A stretch of 9,446 bases of DNA from Bacteroidales bacterium (GTDB lineage: Bacteria > Bacteroidota > Bacteroidia > Bacteroidales > UBA932). Position numbers and translations under genes: made by a program. Below the pieces are notes generated by a model. It did not search any database. It worked only from the letters and a program-made list of their open reading frames with translations, and was not told the origin of the DNA. Below, piece by piece: positions 5,692 to 9,446 of the stretch. Position 1 is the first letter of the stretch. Each line of letters opens with the position of its first letter. The stretch is taken from the NCBI GenBank assembly GCA_024689525.1, contig JAILDI010000068.1, positions 1 to 9,446 of the forward strand. Reading direction: 5' to 3'.

Positions 5692-7368
5692 ATGGCGGAC
5701 GAAAAAATAATCTTTTCGATGTGCGGGGTGGGCAAGACGCTCACGAACAACCGTGTCATCCTCAAGGACATCTACCTCAGCTTCTTCTACGGCGCCAAGA
5801 TCGGCATCATCGGTCTTAACGGCTCCGGTAAGTCCACGCTGCTGAAAATCATCGCCGGAGTGGAGAAATCCTACAAGGGCGAGGTGGTGTGGGCGCCCGG
5901 ATACTCCGTGGGATACCTGGAGCAGGAGCCGCAGATGGACCCCACCAAAACCGTACTGGAAGTGGTTCAGGAGGGCGTGCAAGAGGTGATGGACATCCTG
6001 AAGGAGTACAACGAGATTTCGGAGAAGTTCATGGAGCCGATGTCCGACGAGGAGATGGCCGCCCTCATCGAAAGGCAGGGCGAGCTCACCGAGCAGATCG
6101 ACCATATGGACGGCTGGGAAATCGACTCCAAGCTGGAAAGGGCGATGGACGCGCTCCAGTGCCCTCCATCCGATGCGCTCGTGAGCACGCTTTCCGGAGG
6201 TGAGCGCCGCCGCGTGGCCCTGTGCCGCCTGCTGCTGCGCCAGCCCGACGTGCTGCTCCTGGACGAGCCCACGAACCATCTGGACACTGAATCGATCCAG
6301 TGGCTGGAGGCGCATCTGCAGCAGTATAAGGGCACGGTGATCGCCGTCACGCACGACCGCTACTTCCTGGACAACGTGGCCGGCTGGATACTTGAACTGG
6401 ACCGCGGCGAGGGCATTCCCTGGAAGGGGAATTACTCCTCGTGGCTGGATCAGAAGACGAAGAGGCTGGCACTTGAGGAGAAGCAGGAGTCGAAGCGTCG
6501 GAAGACGCTGGAACGCGAGCTGGAGTGGGTGCGGATGGCACCAAAGGCCCGCCAGGCCAAGCAGAAGGCCAGGCTGGGGGCCTATGAGAAGTTGGCATCG
6601 GCAGATACAAAACAGAAAGAAGCCAACCTGGAGATTTACATCCCCAACGGCCCGCATCTGGGCAATAAGGTGATTAAATTCAACGACGTCTCCAAGGGAT
6701 ATGGCGATAAGCTGCTGTTCGAGCACCTTAGCTTCGAGCTGCCGCCGGCCGGTATTGTTGGCGTCATCGGCCCTAATGGAGCCGGCAAAACCACGCTCTT
6801 CCGCCTGATTATGGGAATTGAGAAGCCCGACAGCGGGTCGATAGAGATTGGCGAGACCGTGAAGCTGGCTTATGTCGACCAGCAGCACAGGTCAATCGAC
6901 CCGGACCTTTCCGTTTATGAGACGATTGCCGGGAATTCCGAATGGGTGCGGATGGGCGGACGCGACATCAATGCCCGCGCCTGGGTGTCCAGGTTCAATT
7001 TCTCCGGGGCCGATCAGGAAAAGCTGTGCGGAGTGCTCTCCGGAGGCGAAAGGAACAGGCTTCATCTCGCGCTTACTTTGAAGGACGAGGGGAACGTACT
7101 GCTCCTGGACGAGCCTACGAATGACGTCGACGTGAACACGATTCGTGCGCTGGAGGAGGGTTTGGATTCGTTTGCGGGCTGCGCCGTGGTGGTGTCGCAC
7201 GACCGCTGGTTCCTGGACCGCATCGCCACACACATTCTGGCCTATGAAGGCGACGGCAAGGTGGTGTTCTTCGAGGGCAACTACGCCGAATATGAGGAGA
7301 ACCGCAAGATGCGCCTCGGCGCCGATGCCGAACCCAAGCGTTTCAAATACAAGAAACTGATGGAGTAA
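5692..7368 (+). CDS. ettA: Energy-dependent translational throttle protein EttA (ABC-F ATPase)
   Basis: The 558-aa protein has the length of EttA (555 aa in E. coli) and its architecture of two ABC ATPase domains with no membrane segments. Domain 1 has Walker A GLNGSGKST (41-49), signature LSGGE (167-171) and Walker B LLLDEPTNHLD with Asp191/Glu192. An arm insertion lies at about 90-158. The tRNA-interacting linker lies at about 258-305 (ELEWVRMAPKARQ, close to E. coli ELEWVRQGTKGRQ). Domain 2 has GPNGAGKTT (360-368), LSGGE (449-453) and LLLDEPTNDVD with Asp473/Glu474. The stretch ITHDRYFLDNVAGWILELD in E. coli is nearly identical here, which separates EttA from resistance-type ABC-F proteins. 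In E. coli EttA binds the ribosomal E site and gates entry of initiation complexes into elongation according to ADP/ATP ratio. All catalytic motifs are intact. The TAA stop shares its last A with the ATG of the next gene. Confidence 0.95.
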   Translation: MADEKIIFSMCGVGKTLTNNRVILKDIYLSFFYGAKIGIIGLNGSGKSTLLKIIAGVEKSYKGEVVWAPGYSVGYLEQEPQMDPTKTVLEVVQEGVQEVMDILKEYNEISEKFMEPMSDEEMAALIERQGELTEQIDHMDGWEIDSKLERAMDALQCPPSDALVSTLSGGERRRVALCRLLLRQPDVLLLDEPTNHLDTESIQWLEAHLQQYKGTVIAVTHDRYFLDNVAGWILELDRGEGIPWKGNYSSWLDQKTKRLALEEKQESKRRKTLERELEWVRMAPKARQAKQKARLGAYEKLASADTKQKEANLEIYIPNGPHLGNKVIKFNDVSKGYGDKLLFEHLSFELPPAGIVGVIGPNGAGKTTLFRLIMGIEKPDSGSIEIGETVKLAYVDQQHRSIDPDLSVYETIAGNSEWVRMGGRDINARAWVSRFNFSGADQEKLCGVLSGGERNRLHLALTLKDEGNVLLLDEPTNDVDVNTIRALEEGLDSFAGCAVVVSHDRWFLDRIATHILAYEGDGKVVFFEGNYAEYEENRKMRLGADAEPKRFKYKKLME

Positions 7369-8300
7369 TGAAGGTTTCCACCCTTCAGTCGGCAATGCTC
7401 CCAACCGCCATCGTGCTGGGGATTTCGTCGTACCTTATATATCATTTTACGCCGGCGATGCATCCGGCGGGGCCCGTGTTGCACGAGATTGCTTCGTACG
7501 GGCAGCGGATCGTGATTGCCTTCCTGCTGTTTTTCCAATTCGTGAAAGTGTCTCCGCACGATATCAAGTTCTGCCGATGGCATTTTAAGGCGCTGGTGTT
7601 CCAGGTGTCCTGCTTCCTTGTGCTGGCGGCGGTGACGGCCTTCACCGGCGAGGGCGCGGCGCGCATCGTGCTGGAGAGCGCGATGCTGTGCCTGATCTGC
7701 CCCACGGCATCGGCCGCCGGAGTGGTTACGGAACGGCTGGGCGGAAAGATCAGCGAAACTGTGTCGTACCTGGTGATCATAAACGTTGTGGCCACGTTTC
7801 TGATTCCGCTAGTGATTCCGCTCGTGAGGCCATCGGCCGATATGTCCTTCTGGGCCTATGTGGGGCACATCGCCCTGCGGGTGTTCCCGTTGCTTTTGTT
7901 GCCCTGCGGCCTGGCATGGTTGTTCCGCTATACCACGCATAAGTTCCAGCGCTTCCTTATGCGCATCAGCAGCGACTCGTTCTGGCTGTGGGGTATCGGC
8001 CTCACCCTTGGTATGTCGCTGGCGACCCGCTCCCTGGTGCTGTGTGGCCTTGGTTTCTGGCCAATCGCTCTGGTGGTACTGGTATCCGTTGCCACGTGCT
8101 TCCTGCAGTTTTTCCTCGGCCGCCGGATTGGAAGCGAGCGCACCACCCCCGGGCAGGCGCTGGGCCAGAAGAACACAGGCTTCCTTATCTGGCTGGGCTA
8201 CACCTATCTCACCCCCGTAACTTCCGTGGCGGGCGGACTTTACGCCATCTGGCAGAACCTTTTCAACAGTTGGGAACTATATAAGAAAGGCAATAAATAA
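7368..8300 (+). CDS. BASS/SBF-like (bile acid:sodium symporter superfamily) membrane transporter
   Basis: This 310-aa protein is almost entirely hydrophobic, with about nine or ten membrane segments and a short basic tail (KKGNK), so it is an inner-membrane transporter. LICPTASAAGVV (Cys111 onward) and GQKNTGFLIWLG (Gln267 onward) sit where BASS-family proteins have their two conserved unwound-helix regions. These fold as two inverted five-helix halves that bind sodium and an organic anion. The family name does not imply bile acids as substrate: members also carry pyruvate, pantothenate and other organic anions, and the substrate here cannot be told. The start is fixed by the TAATG overlap with ettA, which suggests translational coupling. 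A more distant transporter family with the same fold (AEC-like) is the main alternative. Confidence 0.68.
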   Translation: MKVSTLQSAMLPTAIVLGISSYLIYHFTPAMHPAGPVLHEIASYGQRIVIAFLLFFQFVKVSPHDIKFCRWHFKALVFQVSCFLVLAAVTAFTGEGAARIVLESAMLCLICPTASAAGVVTERLGGKISETVSYLVIINVVATFLIPLVIPLVRPSADMSFWAYVGHIALRVFPLLLLPCGLAWLFRYTTHKFQRFLMRISSDSFWLWGIGLTLGMSLATRSLVLCGLGFWPIALVVLVSVATCFLQFFLGRRIGSERTTPGQALGQKNTGFLIWLGYTYLTPVTSVAGGLYAIWQNLFNSWELYKKGNK

Positions 8301-8301
8301 T

Positions 8302-8724
8302 ATGTATACCTTCAAACAGTCGGGTGCTAAGTACATCCTCAGCCTGGACAATCACGTTAGCCTTATTGAGGCCCTCACCGCATTCTGCCGCGAGCGCGAC
8401 ATCCTTTCCGGGTCCATCCGCGGCCTCGGCGCCACGAACTCCGCCACGTTCCGCTATCTGAATCCCGCCACGATGAAGTACGTGGACAGGACTTTCGACG
8501 AGCAGATGGAGCTCACCTGCATCGAGGGCAACATCTCCCGCAAGGACGGAAAAGTGTACCTCCACGTACACGTAACCGCCTCACGCAGTGATTATTCCTG
8601 CATAGGCGGTCACCTTCTGGATTGCCGTATCAACGGCGCCTGTGAGCTTTTCGTGGAAGATTACGGCATTCCCGCAGGGCGCCGCCTTGACCCCGAAACC
8701 GGCCTCAACCTCTACGAGCTGTAG
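8302..8724 (+). CDS. PPC/DUF296 domain protein
   Basis: The 140-aa protein is a single PPC (plants and prokaryotes conserved, DUF296) domain. Recognisable parts are SLIEALTAFCRERDILSGS near the start, the GLGATNSATFRYL strand, LHVHVTASR (His88, His90) and CIGGHLLDC (His104). In bacterial members these histidines sit at a metal site and the protein forms trimers. The plant versions are fused to AT-hook DNA-binding domains, which explains the frequent annotation as DNA-binding protein, but no AT-hook is present here. The molecular role in bacteria is not established. The ATG comes one base after the transporter stop, so it is likely translated from the same mRNA. Its TAG stop is 2 bp from the stop of the convergent ahcY gene. 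Confidence 0.85.
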   Translation: MYTFKQSGAKYILSLDNHVSLIEALTAFCRERDILSGSIRGLGATNSATFRYLNPATMKYVDRTFDEQMELTCIEGNISRKDGKVYLHVHVTASRSDYSCIGGHLLDCRINGACELFVEDYGIPAGRRLDPETGLNLYEL

Positions 8725-8726
8725 CT

Positions 8727-9446
<720 letters not shown>

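Noticed and set aside
5671..6888. 405-aa minus-strand open frame opposite ettA
   Set aside because: Leu/His-rich translation complementary to the conserved ABC domains, without motifs of its own.

Overview
The window looks like chromosomal DNA of a Bacteroidota member, most likely a GC-rich gut-type Bacteroidales. Four things point there. The first gene carries a Fibrobacter/Bacteroidales-type paralogous domain (WVKWANFNLGA, YYAWGE, WRMPT, YYWTSS). An exported CotH-like protein has lamin-tail domains. Start sites lack strong Shine-Dalgarno sequences. A TAnnTTTG -7 box with a TTG about 20 bp upstream precedes the phosphatase gene. The genus cannot be named from this window.

Layout. (1) Bases 1-696 hold the 3' part of a surface or secreted protein gene, closed by a clear intrinsic terminator (704-728). 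(2) Bases 747-1474 are a non-coding tandem array of seven 107-bp units. Each unit carries two 15-bp near-palindromes that are exact reverse complements of each other, and all 14 copies are identical although the spacers between them have diverged. (3) A candidate promoter (1496-1527) then leads into an exported tyrosine-phosphatase-like protein (1548-2681) and, 25 bp later, a large lipoprotein with lamin-tail domains and a CotH kinase domain (2707-5553). (4) A 120-bp element bounded by perfect 24-bp inverted repeats (5559-5678) separates this pair from the next genes. (5) A housekeeping-type cluster follows: ettA (ABC-F translation factor), a BASS/SBF-like membrane transporter overlapping the ettA stop codon, and a PPC/DUF296 protein one base downstream. 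(6) The 3' half of ahcY (S-adenosylhomocysteine hydrolase) lies convergently on the minus strand, 2 bp from the PPC gene, and runs off the right edge.

How the parts may work together. The phosphatase and the CotH protein both carry export signals and are adjacent on one strand, so they could be opposing enzymes of a phosphorylation system outside the cytoplasm; this is inference. The palindrome array ends about 22 bp before the candidate -33 element of that pair and could be its control region. The ettA, transporter and PPC genes are tightly packed and probably co-transcribed, but no shared pathway is evident. The two most unusual objects are the palindrome array and the inverted-repeat element between the cotH-like gene and ettA. 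Neither is explained by a gene, and I cannot assign either to a named family.
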